A stretch of 37,672 nt of DNA from Reyranella sp. GTDB taxonomy: Bacteria; Pseudomonadota; Alphaproteobacteria; Reyranellales; Reyranellaceae. Position numbers and translations under genes: made by a program. Positions 24,787 to 32,817 of this stretch are shown here, piece after piece. The notes under the pieces were generated by a model that saw nothing but the letters and a program-made list of their open reading frames with translations, ran no database searches and had not been told where the DNA came from. Every line of letters begins with the position of its first letter. The first letter of the stretch is position 1. The stretch is from positions 1 to 37,672 of the forward strand of contig JAQSDW010000109.1 in assembly GCA_029946105.1 (NCBI GenBank), read 5' to 3'.

Positions 24787-25684
24787 GATCACCTTGGCCG
24801 ATCTGCGTTTCATCGAGGCGCTGGCGCGCGCAGGCTCGCTGAGTGGTGCTGCGCGCGCTCTCAACGTCACGCCGCCCGCGCTCTCGATGCGGCTGAAGAA
24901 GCTCGAACGGTCGCTCGGCCTCAGCCTGGTCGTGCGCAGCTCGCGCCGGGTCCGCTTCACCGGCGAGGGTGAGCATCTGGTGCACGAGGCACAGGCGTTG
25001 CTGGGCCGGATCGAAGCGCTGCCCGAAGTGCTGGGCGGCGAGGGCCGCGGCCTCGCGGGACCGCTGCGCGTCGTGGCGCCCTTCGGCTTTGGACGGCTTC
25101 ATGTGGCACCCATGATCGCCCGCTTCGCCGTGCAGCACCCCGCGGTGCGTGTGACGCTCGACCTTTCCGAAAAGCCATGGACCGACAGCGGCGATGCCGA
25201 CGTGGTGATCCATATCGGCGCGGTGCGCGACTCGACCTGGGTGGCGCACCTCCTGGCCCGCAACGCGCGCTGGGTCTGTGCCAGCCCGGCCTACCTGCGC
25301 CGCCGTGGCACGCCGGCCGACCCACGCGATCTCCTGCAACACGATTGCCTCTGCGTGCGCGAGAACAACGAGGACGTGACGCTGTGGCACCATCGCCGGA
25401 ACGGAAAAGCCGCTGCCGTCCGCGTCACGCCGACGCTTACCAGCAACGACGGCGAGGTCGTGCGCAACTGGGCGATCGCCGGGCTCGGCATCGTGGTGCG
25501 CTCGCAATGGGACGCAGCCCCGTTCGTCCGGCGCGGCGAATTGAAACGCGTTCTGGCGGCCTGGGACTTCGACGGCGCCGACGTGCTGGCGCTGGTGCCA
25601 GCGCGCCGTGGCATCTCGGCCCGCGTGTCGCAGTTCGTCGACTTCCTGAAGGGCGACTTCAAGCGCAAGGCGCCATGGGCGTGA
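24785..25684 (+). CDS. LysR-family transcriptional regulator (probable regulator of the HAD/Bug/PLP set)
   Basis: A 299-aa LysR protein. The N-terminal helix-turn-helix is clear (DLRFIEALARAGSLSGAARA, then VTPPALSMRLKKLERSLG). A linker helix and a two-lobed effector domain (from about residue 90, starting GPLRVVAPFGFGRLH) follow. The ATG at 24785 has AGGA 7 nt upstream. It is transcribed away from the HAD, Bug and PLP-enzyme genes, the usual layout for a LysR regulator and its target operon. The inducer is probably the substrate of that set, which is inference. Confidence 0.93.
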   Translation: MITLADLRFIEALARAGSLSGAARALNVTPPALSMRLKKLERSLGLSLVVRSSRRVRFTGEGEHLVHEAQALLGRIEALPEVLGGEGRGLAGPLRVVAPFGFGRLHVAPMIARFAVQHPAVRVTLDLSEKPWTDSGDADVVIHIGAVRDSTWVAHLLARNARWVCASPAYLRRRGTPADPRDLLQHDCLCVRENNEDVTLWHHRRNGKAAAVRVTPTLTSNDGEVVRNWAIAGLGIVVRSQWDAAPFVRRGELKRVLAAWDFDGADVLALVPARRGISARVSQFVDFLKGDFKRKAPWA

Positions 25685-25698
25685 CCTGAAGACCCGAG

Positions 25699-26220
25699 CT
25701 AGGGCTTGGCATCCTCGCGCACCAGTCTGGCCTTGCCGAAGGCGAGGCCGTCGCCCGACGGGATCTTGCAGATTGAGGAAGCCCGCAGGATCTTCTGCTC
25801 GCCCACCGTCAGGTAGATGTTGGTGAACAGGAGCGATCGGGTGGCGCGCACCAGCTCGGCGCGGCCCTCGACCCAGTCGCCGACCTTGGCCGGCGCCACG
25901 AAGTCGAAAGTCATGTTCACCGTCGGCAGGAACTTGCGAAGACCGGCCAGCGTGCCGCCGCCCATGGCGCCCACGAGGTCGGCCACCGTCATCATCATGC
26001 CGCCGTGCAGTCCGCCCGCCGGATTGCACATATGCTGGTGCACGCGAAAGCCCATGACGAACTCGTCGCGCGTCCCCTTGTCGCCGCGCTTCACATAGAG
26101 GCCGCCGATGTGGCTGTTGAAGGTGGGCTCGGAAAGGTCCCGGTCGAAGTCGATCTTGCGGAAATCCGCCGGCGGATCGTCGCCGAGTGGATGATCAGTA
26201 GGCGGATCGTCGTTCAGCAA
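25699..26220 (-). CDS. PaaI family hotdog thioesterase
   Basis: A 173-aa single-hotdog protein expected to hydrolyse acyl-CoA thioesters. The active-site region is HMCNPAGGLHGGMMMTVADL, followed by the helix GAMGGG and the strand VNMTFDFVAPAKVGD. Start is TTG at 26220: an in-frame TAG (the stop of the upstream gene) lies 6 codons before, and no ATG or GTG would keep the N-terminal FNSHIGGLYVKR. The start region contains a 12-nt direct repeat. The substrate is unknown. It lies 15 nt after a second PaaI-like gene. Confidence 0.85.
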   Translation of the reverse strand: MLNDDPPTDHPLGDDPPADFRKIDFDRDLSEPTFNSHIGGLYVKRGDKGTRDEFVMGFRVHQHMCNPAGGLHGGMMMTVADLVGAMGGGTLAGLRKFLPTVNMTFDFVAPAKVGDWVEGRAELVRATRSLLFTNIYLTVGEQKILRASSICKIPSGDGLAFGKARLVREDAKP

Positions 26221-26235
26221 ATGCCGGCTCCGGGG

Positions 26236-26661
26236 CTAGAGTTGTCGATGGCGGCTGAGCAGCGAGAAGGCGCCCAGCCCCGCCAGCACGTCGTGGCGCC
26301 GGCCATAGAGGCGGCCCCTCACCTGGACGACATGTTCGTCGTGGCCGACCACCTCGCCTTCCGCCTGCAGCCAGTCGCCGATCCTTCCCGGGCCGAGATA
26401 GTCGATCGTCAGGCGCAGCGTGACGGCACGGCGTTTCAGCGTGTGCCACACTGCCGTGCCCATCGCCGAGTCGAGGAAGGCAGCCAGCATGCCGCCATGG
26501 ACGATGCCCAAGGCATTGGCATGCTGCGGCCCGGGCAGGAAGCCGCGGATGGCGCGTCCGTCCTCGATCTTCTCGAACCACGGCCCGTTGGACGCGGCGA
26601 AGCCGGAGGCTTCAGTCAGTCGGCGAAAGCCGTCGGGGACGCGTGCAGGAGGGATGGACAC
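26236..26661 (-). CDS. PaaI family hotdog thioesterase, second copy
   Basis: A 141-aa hotdog protein. The signature NALGIVHGGMLAAFLDSAMG replaces the more usual phenylacetyl-CoA-type HNG region, followed by VTLRLTIDYLGPGRIGDWL. It is clearly diverged from its neighbour, so this is a tandem family pair rather than a recent duplication. GTG at 26661 is used because it begins 9 nt after the TauE stop; the frame is open further upstream inside that gene. The pair may form hetero-oligomers or act on different acyl-CoAs. Confidence 0.83.
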   Translation of the reverse strand: MSIPPARVPDGFRRLTEASGFAASNGPWFEKIEDGRAIRGFLPGPQHANALGIVHGGMLAAFLDSAMGTAVWHTLKRRAVTLRLTIDYLGPGRIGDWLQAEGEVVGHDEHVVQVRGRLYGRRHDVLAGLGAFSLLSRHRQL

Positions 26662-26669
26662 GCGCCATC

Positions 26670-27416
26670 TTAGGCAATCCGCGCGAGAAGAACGAGACCG
26701 TAGCCGACATACCAGGTGGCAATCGTCGTGATCAGCCGGTTCGACCACAGGCGGAACTGCTTGTCAGTCAGTCTCTCGAGCAGGACCTTGCCGAGCGAGG
26801 TGCCGATCATCGACGAGGCGATGGCGACACAAAGGAACCACGGCTCGACCTGCCCAACCTCGGCGATCAGAGCGCCAAAGTAGAGAAGCTTGAAGCCGTG
26901 ACCGAAGACCTGGCACACCGCCTTGGTGGCGATGATCTGCCGCCGCTCGAGCGGGGAGCGCAGGAACATGGTGTCGAGCAGCGGGCCGGTGACGCCGGTC
27001 AGCAGCATCAGCATCATCGAGAACAATCCAGTGCCCGCGACCTGCAGGGGACCGAAGGAGCGCGGCAGGATGCTTTCGGGAATGGCGCGGACAATGAAGG
27101 GTGAGAGACCGAGCAACAGGAGCGCCACCGCCTTGTCGGGCACGTAGCGCGTGATCGACCACAGGCCGACCGAGACGAGGCAGCCCGCGACGTAGAAGAC
27201 CGTGCTCTTCCAGACGATGTGCCGCCACCACAGGAGTGCGCGCCAGCCGTTGGAGGCCATCTGGGTGATGGCATGCAGCACCATGGCGGTCGGCAGCGGG
27301 AAGATGAACAGCAGGACGCCGATCAGGATCAGCCCGCCCGCCATGCCGAAAATGCCCGACAGAAAGGCCGTGCCGATCATCAGCAGGCTGAGCGAAGCTG
27401 CCATCAAAGCCGTCAT
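26670..27416 (-). CDS. TauE/SafE-family membrane exporter
   Basis: A 248-aa inner-membrane protein with about eight hydrophobic helices and no hydrophilic domain. The first helix contains FLSGIFGMAGGLILIG, matching the TauE/SafE (DUF81) repeat with its conserved GxxGGG-like turn. The second repeat is recognisable in the C-terminal half (MLMLLTGVTGPLLDTMF). Family members export sulfite, sulfoacetate or other organic anions. The gene is divergent from a LysR gene, which suggests control by an inducer, but the substrate is not readable. Confidence 0.88.
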   Translation of the reverse strand: MTALMAASLSLLMIGTAFLSGIFGMAGGLILIGVLLFIFPLPTAMVLHAITQMASNGWRALLWWRHIVWKSTVFYVAGCLVSVGLWSITRYVPDKAVALLLLGLSPFIVRAIPESILPRSFGPLQVAGTGLFSMMLMLLTGVTGPLLDTMFLRSPLERRQIIATKAVCQVFGHGFKLLYFGALIAEVGQVEPWFLCVAIASSMIGTSLGKVLLERLTDKQFRLWSNRLITTIATWYVGYGLVLLARIA

Positions 27417-27470
27417 GTCTACCCCCGCGAAATATGAGCAGACGCTAGGGCCGGCTTATCCAGCGTTCAA

Positions 27471-27483
27471 ATATATGATATAT
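27471..27483. promoter_or_regulatory. AT-rich palindrome in the divergent TauE/LysR promoter region
   Basis: ATATAT (27471-27476) and ATATAT (27478-27483) surround a single G, giving a 13-bp palindrome in otherwise very GC-rich DNA. It lies 55 nt before the tauE-like start and 28 nt before the LysR start. It could be an operator or the -10 region of either gene. Confidence 0.35.
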
Positions 27484-27511
27484 GTCTTTTTCATACTTTA
27501 TGGATATGCCT

Positions 27512-28402
27512 ATGGAACTTCGCCATCTCCGCTACTTCGTCGCCGTGGCCCATCAGGGCCACATCACGCGCGCGGCCGAGAAGCTCCACATGCAGCAGCC
27601 ACCGCTGTCGCAGCAGATCCGCGCGCTCGAGCGCGAGATCGACGCGGCGCTGTTCGTGCGCCATCCGCGCGGCGTGGCGCTGACCGACGCCGGGCGCTCG
27701 TTCCTGGCCGATGCCGAGGCGATCCTGGCCTCGGTCGATCAGGCCGCCGCGCGCGCGCGCCGCACGGCGCGGGGCGAGACCGGCCGCATTGCCGTGGGCT
27801 TCACCACCTCGGCGCCCTTCCATCCCCTGGTGGCGCGCGCCATCCGCGAATTTCGCCTCACCCGGCCCGACGTCTCGTTCGTGCTCGAGGAAAGCAGCTC
27901 GGGCGATCTGCTGGTCGGCCTGCGCGAGGAGCGGCTCGATATCGCCTTCATTCGCTCGGGCCTGGTCGACCCCGAAGGGCTCACCGTCCATGCGCTGCTG
28001 CAGGAGGACATGGCGGCGGCGTTCCCCGCGCGCCACAAGCTCGCGCGGCGGCCGCACCTCACCCTGAAGGATCTCGCCGAGGAGAATTTCATTCTCTACC
28101 GCCGGCCGGACGGGCGTGGCCTCTACGACGTCATCATCGCCGCCTGCGCCCAGGCCGGCTTCAGCCCGCACGTCGGCCAGGAGGCGCCGCGCATCGTGTC
28201 GACGCTCAATCTCGTGGCGGCGGGGCTCGGCATCACCATCGTGCCGGCGTCCTTGAGCCGCCTGCCGCTGGAAGGTGTAACCTACCGCCGGCTGACGGGC
28301 CGGCCGGCCCTGAAAGTGCCGCTCAACCTCGCCTGCCGCCGCGACGAGCGCTCCGTCGCCACGCTCGCCTTCATCGATCTGGTGCGTCGCCTGCCGTCAT
28401 GA
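27512..28402 (+). CDS. LysR-family transcriptional regulator, CatR/BenM-like branch
   Basis: A 296-aa LysR protein. The N-terminus MELRHLRYFVAVAHQGHITR and the helix QPPLSQQIRALEREI are those of the BenM/CatM-like branch. The effector domain starts near residue 90 (GRIAVGFTTSAPFHPL). Of the possible starts, ATG at 27512 gives the conserved MELRHLRYF; ATGs at 27482 and 27506 would add extra residues, and none has a strong ribosome site. It is divergent from the TauE exporter, the probable target. Its stop overlaps the DUF488 start by 4 nt (ATGA). Confidence 0.93.
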   Translation: MELRHLRYFVAVAHQGHITRAAEKLHMQQPPLSQQIRALEREIDAALFVRHPRGVALTDAGRSFLADAEAILASVDQAAARARRTARGETGRIAVGFTTSAPFHPLVARAIREFRLTRPDVSFVLEESSSGDLLVGLREERLDIAFIRSGLVDPEGLTVHALLQEDMAAAFPARHKLARRPHLTLKDLAEENFILYRRPDGRGLYDVIIAACAQAGFSPHVGQEAPRIVSTLNLVAAGLGITIVPASLSRLPLEGVTYRRLTGRPALKVPLNLACRRDERSVATLAFIDLVRRLPS

Positions 28403-28959
28403 GACCCATTAAGACCATCGGCCATTCCAATCATCCGATCGAACGCTTCGTCGATCTGCTGAAGGCCGCCGGCGTGGAAGTGCTGGTCGATGTTCGCTCC
28501 ACGCCCTGGTCGCGCCGCTTCCCACAGTTCGGCAAGGACCGGCTGGCGACAGCGCTGGCGGGGGCCGGCATCGACTACCGGCACGAGGGCGCAGCACTGG
28601 GCGGCAAGCCGCAAAGCGGCGGCAGCTACGACGACCTCGCCGCCTGCCCCGACTTCACCCAGGCGCTCGACCGTCTCGCCGCCGGCGCCGCCGGCGCCAC
28701 GCTCTGCCTGATGTGCGCTGAAAAAGAGCCGCTCGATTGTCACCGCACCGTGCTGGTGTCGCGGCGCCTGGCCGAGCGTGGCGTCGCCGTCGAACACCTG
28801 CTGGCCGACGGCAGCACCCGCCCCCACGCCGAGATCGAGGAGACGCTGCTGGCCAAGGCCGAGCGCGGCGGTCCGGACCTGTTCACCAGAAGTGAAGATC
28901 GTGCCACGCGGCTGGCCCGCGCCTGGGGCTTGCGCGAACAGGCGATGCGGCGGACCTGA
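28399..28959 (+). CDS. DUF488 family protein
   Basis: A 186-aa protein of the DUF488 family. Visible marks are TIGHSNHPIERFVDLLKAAG, VLVDVRSTPWSR, and the Cys/His motif LMCAEKEPLDCHR near residue 115. The family has no firmly established activity. The conserved Cys and His residues suggest a catalytic or metal site. The start overlaps the LysR stop by 4 nt, and the stop lies inside a 14-bp tandem duplication. It is co-translated with the regulator, but the functional link is unknown. Confidence 0.87.
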   Translation: MRPIKTIGHSNHPIERFVDLLKAAGVEVLVDVRSTPWSRRFPQFGKDRLATALAGAGIDYRHEGAALGGKPQSGGSYDDLAACPDFTQALDRLAAGAAGATLCLMCAEKEPLDCHRTVLVSRRLAERGVAVEHLLADGSTRPHAEIEETLLAKAERGGPDLFTRSEDRATRLARAWGLREQAMRRT

Positions 28960-28971
28960 TGCGGGGGACCT
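28944..28971. repeat. 14-bp tandem duplication at the end of the DUF488 gene
   Basis: GATGCGGCGGACCT (28944-28957) is followed at once by GATGCGGGGGACCT (28958-28971), 13 of 14 identical, and then GATGACC. The first copy ends with the first base of the DUF488 stop. The second copy is untranslated. It looks like a slippage duplication. Confidence 0.7.
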
Positions 28972-29031
28972 GATGACCCTTCCGTCGCGGAACGTGCTAG
29001 GCTCGGCGCAATAGTCCGGGGGAGACGAACG

Positions 29032-29409
29032 ATGCGGATGCTTGCGCTGCTGCTGGTCGCTTTGGTTGCCTTGATCCACACCGGCTTCCTGGTCCTGGAG
29101 ATGTTCTACTGGAACAACCCGGTCGGGCAGCAGATCTTCAACATGACGCCCGAGGTTTCGGCCTCGTCCGCCATCCTCGCCGCCAATCAGGGACTCTATA
29201 ATGGCTTTCTCGTCGCCGGACTGATCTGGGGCCTGGTGGGCGGCCGGCGCGACGTAAAAGTGTTCTTCCTTGCCTGCGTGATCGTGGCCGGCGTCTATGG
29301 CGGGCTGACGGCCAAGACAACGATCCTCTACATCCAGGCCCTGCCGGGCGCGCTGGCGATGCTGGCCGTGCTCTTCGCAAAACCCGCCCGCGCGCGACCG
29401 CACCTCTAG
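29032..29409 (+). CDS. DUF1304 family small membrane protein
   Basis: A 125-aa inner-membrane protein with four hydrophobic helices. Marks are ALVALIHTGFLVLEMFYW in the first helix and loop, ILAANQGLYNGFLVAGLIWG in the second, and a central charged loop GGRRDVK. This matches the DUF1304 pattern, whose function is unknown. GGGGGAGAC precedes the ATG. It stands alone on the plus strand and converges on the liv transporter genes 25 nt away. Confidence 0.85.
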   Translation: MRMLALLLVALVALIHTGFLVLEMFYWNNPVGQQIFNMTPEVSASSAILAANQGLYNGFLVAGLIWGLVGGRRDVKVFFLACVIVAGVYGGLTAKTTILYIQALPGALAMLAVLFAKPARARPHL

Positions 29410-29434
29410 CGTCACTGGACGAACTGCCCGGGGC

Positions 29435-30154
29435 TCACACCGTCAGGAACTGCTGCACGATGCTCTTGTCGCCCTGCAGATCGGCCGGCGTGCCGGTGAA
29501 GCGCACCTCACCCTTTTCCAGGATGTAGACGCGGTCGGCGAGCGCCATCACGAACTGCAGGTTCTGCTCGGCCAATACGATCGACAGCCCGGTCGCCTTG
29601 AGCTCGCCGACGCGCTGGCAGAGCTGCTCGACGATGATGGGCGCCAGCCCCTCCGACGGCTCGTCGAGCAGCAGCAGCTCGGGATTGCCCATCAGGGTGC
29701 GCGCGATGGTGAGCATCTGCTGCTGACCGCCCGACAGCACGCCGCCGCGCCGGTCGCGGATCTCCTTGAGGTCGGGAAACAGCGCGAACACCTGCTCCTC
29801 TCGCCAGGTCGCCTTGCCGTCCGGCCCGGTGCGCCGCGCGATGTCGAGGTTCTCCCAGACCGTGAGCTCCGGGAAGATGCGCCGATCCTCGGGCACGAAG
29901 CCGATGCCCATGCGGCAGATGCGGTGCGGTCCAAGTCGCGCGATGTCACGCCCCTTCCATACCACGCGGCCGCTGGACGGCGGCGTCAGCCCGATGATCG
30001 AGCGCATGGTCGTGGTCTTGCCGACGCCGTTGCGGCCGATCAGGGCAATGCACTCGCCGGCATGGACCTCGAGCGAGACGCCGAACAGGACCCGGCTCAG
30101 CCCGTAGGCGGTATGGATGCCTTCTACCTGCAGGTCAGCCCCCCGACTAGCCAT
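29435..30154 (-). CDS. livF: Branched-chain amino acid-type ABC transporter ATP-binding protein LivF
   Basis: A 239-aa ABC ATPase. Walker A GRNGVGKTT begins at residue 40, the signature LSGGQQQ at 140, and Walker B LLLLDEP at 160. Its length and the C-terminal AEQNLQFVMALADRVYILEKG are typical of LivF rather than LivG. The ATG at 30154 overlaps the livG stop by 8 nt. It powers uptake through LivH/LivM from the cytosolic side. Substrate specificity is set by the binding protein. Confidence 0.94.
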   Translation of the reverse strand: MASRGADLQVEGIHTAYGLSRVLFGVSLEVHAGECIALIGRNGVGKTTTMRSIIGLTPPSSGRVVWKGRDIARLGPHRICRMGIGFVPEDRRIFPELTVWENLDIARRTGPDGKATWREEQVFALFPDLKEIRDRRGGVLSGGQQQMLTIARTLMGNPELLLLDEPSEGLAPIIVEQLCQRVGELKATGLSIVLAEQNLQFVMALADRVYILEKGEVRFTGTPADLQGDKSIVQQFLTV

Positions 30155-30893
30155 GACCGCCTTGCTCCCCGAGATAGACCCGCCTGACCTCGGGATCGTT
30201 GCGCATCGCGTCCGGCGCGCCCGAGGCGATGATCTCGCCGTGATGCAGCACCGAGATGCGCTCGGCGATGCCGAACACCACGGCCATGTCATGCTCGGTG
30301 AACAGCAGGGTGAGCCCACGCGCCTTGGCGATATCGCGCACCGAGGCGATGGTCTCGGCCGTCTCCTGCGGCGACATGCCGGCGGTCGGCTCGTCGAGCA
30401 GCAGCAGGCGCGGCTGCGAGGCCAGCGCGATCGCAAGCTCGAGCTGCTTCTGCTTGCCGTAGCTCAGCTCGCCCGCGGTCTCCGCCGCCTCGCCCGCCAG
30501 GCCCACAAGTTCGAGCAGCTCGACCGTCCCCTCCCGGTGCAGCGAGCGGCCGGGGCGGAACAGATTCCACTGCTGACCCGCATGCGCGATCAGCGCCACC
30601 TGCACGTTCTCGAACACGGTGAGCCTTGGATAGATGTTGATGCGCTGGAACGAGCGCGCAATGCCCAGCCGCACGATCTTCTGCGGCGGCAGGCCGATCA
30701 GGCTGCGGCCCTCGAACGACACCGCGCCTTTGTCCGGTCGCAGGTGACCGGTGATGAGATTGAAGAAGGTCGTCTTGCCCGCGCCGTTGGGCCCGATCAC
30801 GGCATGCAGTTCGCCCGCCTCGAGGTCGAACGTCACGTCGCGCGTGGCGACGAAGCCTGCGAACGACTTCCACAGGCCCGCGATGCTCAGCAT
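30147..30893 (-). CDS. livG: Branched-chain amino acid-type ABC transporter ATP-binding protein LivG
   Basis: A 248-aa ABC ATPase. Walker A GPNGAGKTT is at 34-42, and the signature is LSYGKQKQ (from 143), the Tyr/Lys variant usual for LivG. Walker B is LLLLDEPTAG (from 163). The ARSFQRINIYPRLTVFENV segment is also LivG-like. It starts 5 nt after livM and overlaps livF, so all three are translated together. Confidence 0.94.
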   Translation of the reverse strand: MLSIAGLWKSFAGFVATRDVTFDLEAGELHAVIGPNGAGKTTFFNLITGHLRPDKGAVSFEGRSLIGLPPQKIVRLGIARSFQRINIYPRLTVFENVQVALIAHAGQQWNLFRPGRSLHREGTVELLELVGLAGEAAETAGELSYGKQKQLELAIALASQPRLLLLDEPTAGMSPQETAETIASVRDIAKARGLTLLFTEHDMAVVFGIAERISVLHHGEIIASGAPDAMRNDPEVRRVYLGEQGGHG

Positions 30894-30898
30894 GGCGT

Positions 30899-31837
30899 TC
30901 ACGGCTTGCCTCGACGGGCCTTGAGGCGGGCCGCCAAGCCGATGAGCCCCTCGGGCAGCACCATCACGATCACCAGCAGGATCAACCCCAGCACCGTCGG
31001 CCAGTAGGGCGTGTACTGGTTGGTGAAGGTCTGCAGCAGGTGGAGTGCGGCGGCGCCGAAGATAGGGCCGACGAAGGAGTAGATACCGCCCAGCAGCACC
31101 ATGATCAGCACGTTGGCCGATTCGGTCCAGAAGGCGTTCTCGATGTACATGCCGCGGTGGTACATGCCGAACAATGCGCCGGCGAGGCCGCCGAACGTGC
31201 CGGCGACGGTGAAGGCCGCCCAGCGCATGCGCCGCGTATCGACGCCGATGAAGCCCGCCCGCACCGCGTTCTCGCGCACCGCCACCAGCGTCAGCCCGAA
31301 CGCCGAATGACAGATCACCCAGAGCGCCGCGGTGCCCACGCTCACCACGGCCAGCGTGAAGTAGAAGAAGCCGATGTAATGGGCCAGCATCGCCGGCAGC
31401 TTGATGCCGGTGAAGCCGTCGTCGCCGCCGGTGACTGCCTTCCACTTGAAGGCGACACCCCACACCAGCATGGCGAAGGCCAGCGTCAACATGGCGAAAT
31501 AGATCTGCGTCAGCCGCACGCAGAAGTAGCCCACCACCGCGGCGACCAGCCCGGCCAGCACCACCGCCGCCGGCAGGGCGAAAAGCAGCGGCCAGTTGTA
31601 GGTGGTGAGCAGGATGGCGCAGGCATAGCCGCCGATGGCGAAATAGGCGGCATGGCCGAACGAGATGTTGCCGGTGAAGCCGATGATGACGTTGAGGCTC
31701 AACGCGAACAGGGCGTAGATCAGCACCTCGGTCGCGAGATCGACGGCGTAGCGGCTGCCGGCCAGCGGCAGCAGCGCCAGCAGCGCCAGCAGCAGCACGA
31801 CGATCGCCGAGGCGACCAGGTGGCGACGCTGCGGCAT
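30899..31837 (-). CDS. livM: Branched-chain amino acid-type ABC transporter permease LivM
   Basis: A 312-aa permease with about nine to ten membrane helices. The family motifs are SLNVIIGFTGNISFGHAAYF near residue 50 and VRENAVRAGFIGVDTRRMR, the coupling loop near residue 195. The ATG at 31837 is used: it begins 2 nt after the livH stop and gives a normal LivM length. The first helix is encoded by a GC-rich Leu/Ala run containing short CAGCGC repeats. It pairs with LivH to form the pore. Confidence 0.94.
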   Translation of the reverse strand: MPQRRHLVASAIVVLLLALLALLPLAGSRYAVDLATEVLIYALFALSLNVIIGFTGNISFGHAAYFAIGGYACAILLTTYNWPLLFALPAAVVLAGLVAAVVGYFCVRLTQIYFAMLTLAFAMLVWGVAFKWKAVTGGDDGFTGIKLPAMLAHYIGFFYFTLAVVSVGTAALWVICHSAFGLTLVAVRENAVRAGFIGVDTRRMRWAAFTVAGTFGGLAGALFGMYHRGMYIENAFWTESANVLIMVLLGGIYSFVGPIFGAAALHLLQTFTNQYTPYWPTVLGLILLVIVMVLPEGLIGLAARLKARRGKP

Positions 31838-31839
31838 GC

Positions 31840-32763
31840 TCAGTGTCCCGCCTCCGGTCGGCCGAGCAGGCCCCACGGCCGGATGAGCAGCACCACCAGC
31901 ATCAGCAGGTAGGGCAGCACGTCCTGCCAGTTGGGCGCCAGCACCGTGCCGAACTGCACGACGAAGCCGAAAGCGAGCGCACCCAGGAAGCTGCCCCACA
32001 TATTGCCCAGTCCGCCGATGATGACGATGATGAAGCACTCGTTGATGATGGTGGCGTCCATGCCCGGCACCAGCGCGATGCGCGGGGCGGCGAGCGCGCC
32101 GCCGACCCCGGCCAGCGCCGAGCCGATGGTGAACACCGCGGCATAGACCATCGGCACGTTGACACCCAGCGCCGCCAGCATCTCGCGATCCTGGGTCGCG
32201 GCCCGCACGACGCGGCCCCAGCGCGTGCGGTCGACCAGCAGCCACATGGCGACGGCGATCAACGGCCCGATGGCGCAGAGGAAGAGCTGGTACTGCGGCA
32301 GGACGACGAAGCCCAGGTCGATCGCGCCGCCCATCCCGGGCGGATAGCCGACCGAGTACTGGTCGGTGCCCCAGATCATCTTCGCGGCGTCGCTCATTAG
32401 CAGCACCAGCGCAAAGGTGAACAGGAGCTGCATCAGGTGCTCCTTGTCGTAGAGGTGGCGCAGCAGCAGCCGCTCGATCGCGAAGGCGATGAGGCCGAGC
32501 GCCGCCGCCGCCGCCAGGACGCCGACGAAGAACGGCGCGCCCCAACTTTTTGCCACGGTGAAAGTGATGTAGGCCCCGAACATGTAGAACATGCCGTGCG
32601 CGAAATTGATCACCCGCAGCACGCCGAAGATCAGGTTGAGGCCGGAGGCGATGATGAACATGTTCATGGCGAGCGCGAGGCCATAGAACGCGTTCAGCGT
32701 GAACATCGTAAGGGTCATTGACGCGATCTCATGGCTGGGAACGCGCCACTCGGTGACGCTCAT
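31840..32763 (-). CDS. livH: Branched-chain amino acid-type ABC transporter permease LivH
   Basis: A 307-aa permease with about eight membrane helices. The LivH marks are GLNLIFGVLRVINFAHGMFY near residue 43 and the coupling region WGRVVRAATQDREMLAALGV near 185. The ATG at 32763 is given. An in-frame ATG at 32718 (MTLTMFTLNAFYG), preceded by GAGA, may be the true start because the extra 15 residues are not typical. A perfect hairpin separates it from livK upstream. Confidence 0.92.
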   Translation of the reverse strand: MSVTEWRVPSHEIASMTLTMFTLNAFYGLALAMNMFIIASGLNLIFGVLRVINFAHGMFYMFGAYITFTVAKSWGAPFFVGVLAAAAALGLIAFAIERLLLRHLYDKEHLMQLLFTFALVLLMSDAAKMIWGTDQYSVGYPPGMGGAIDLGFVVLPQYQLFLCAIGPLIAVAMWLLVDRTRWGRVVRAATQDREMLAALGVNVPMVYAAVFTIGSALAGVGGALAAPRIALVPGMDATIINECFIIVIIGGLGNMWGSFLGALAFGFVVQFGTVLAPNWQDVLPYLLMLVVLLIRPWGLLGRPEAGH

Positions 32764-32772
32764 GGTCGTGCA

Positions 32773-32799
32773 GGATCGCGGGCAGGACGCCCGCGATCC
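32773..32799 (-). other. Intercistronic hairpin between livK and livH
   Basis: An 11-bp perfect inverted repeat: GGATCGCGGGC (32773-32783) and GCCCGCGATCC (32789-32799) around a 5-nt loop. No U-run follows on the minus strand, so it is not a standard intrinsic terminator. In other ABC operons such hairpins protect the binding-protein transcript and lower permease expression; that role is inferred here. Confidence 0.65.
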
Positions 32800-32817
32800 G
32801 AATGATGAGAAGATGGG

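Noticed and set aside
31760..31800. Short CAGCGC-type repeats in livM
   Set aside because: They encode a Leu/Ala-rich first membrane helix and follow from GC-rich codon use.
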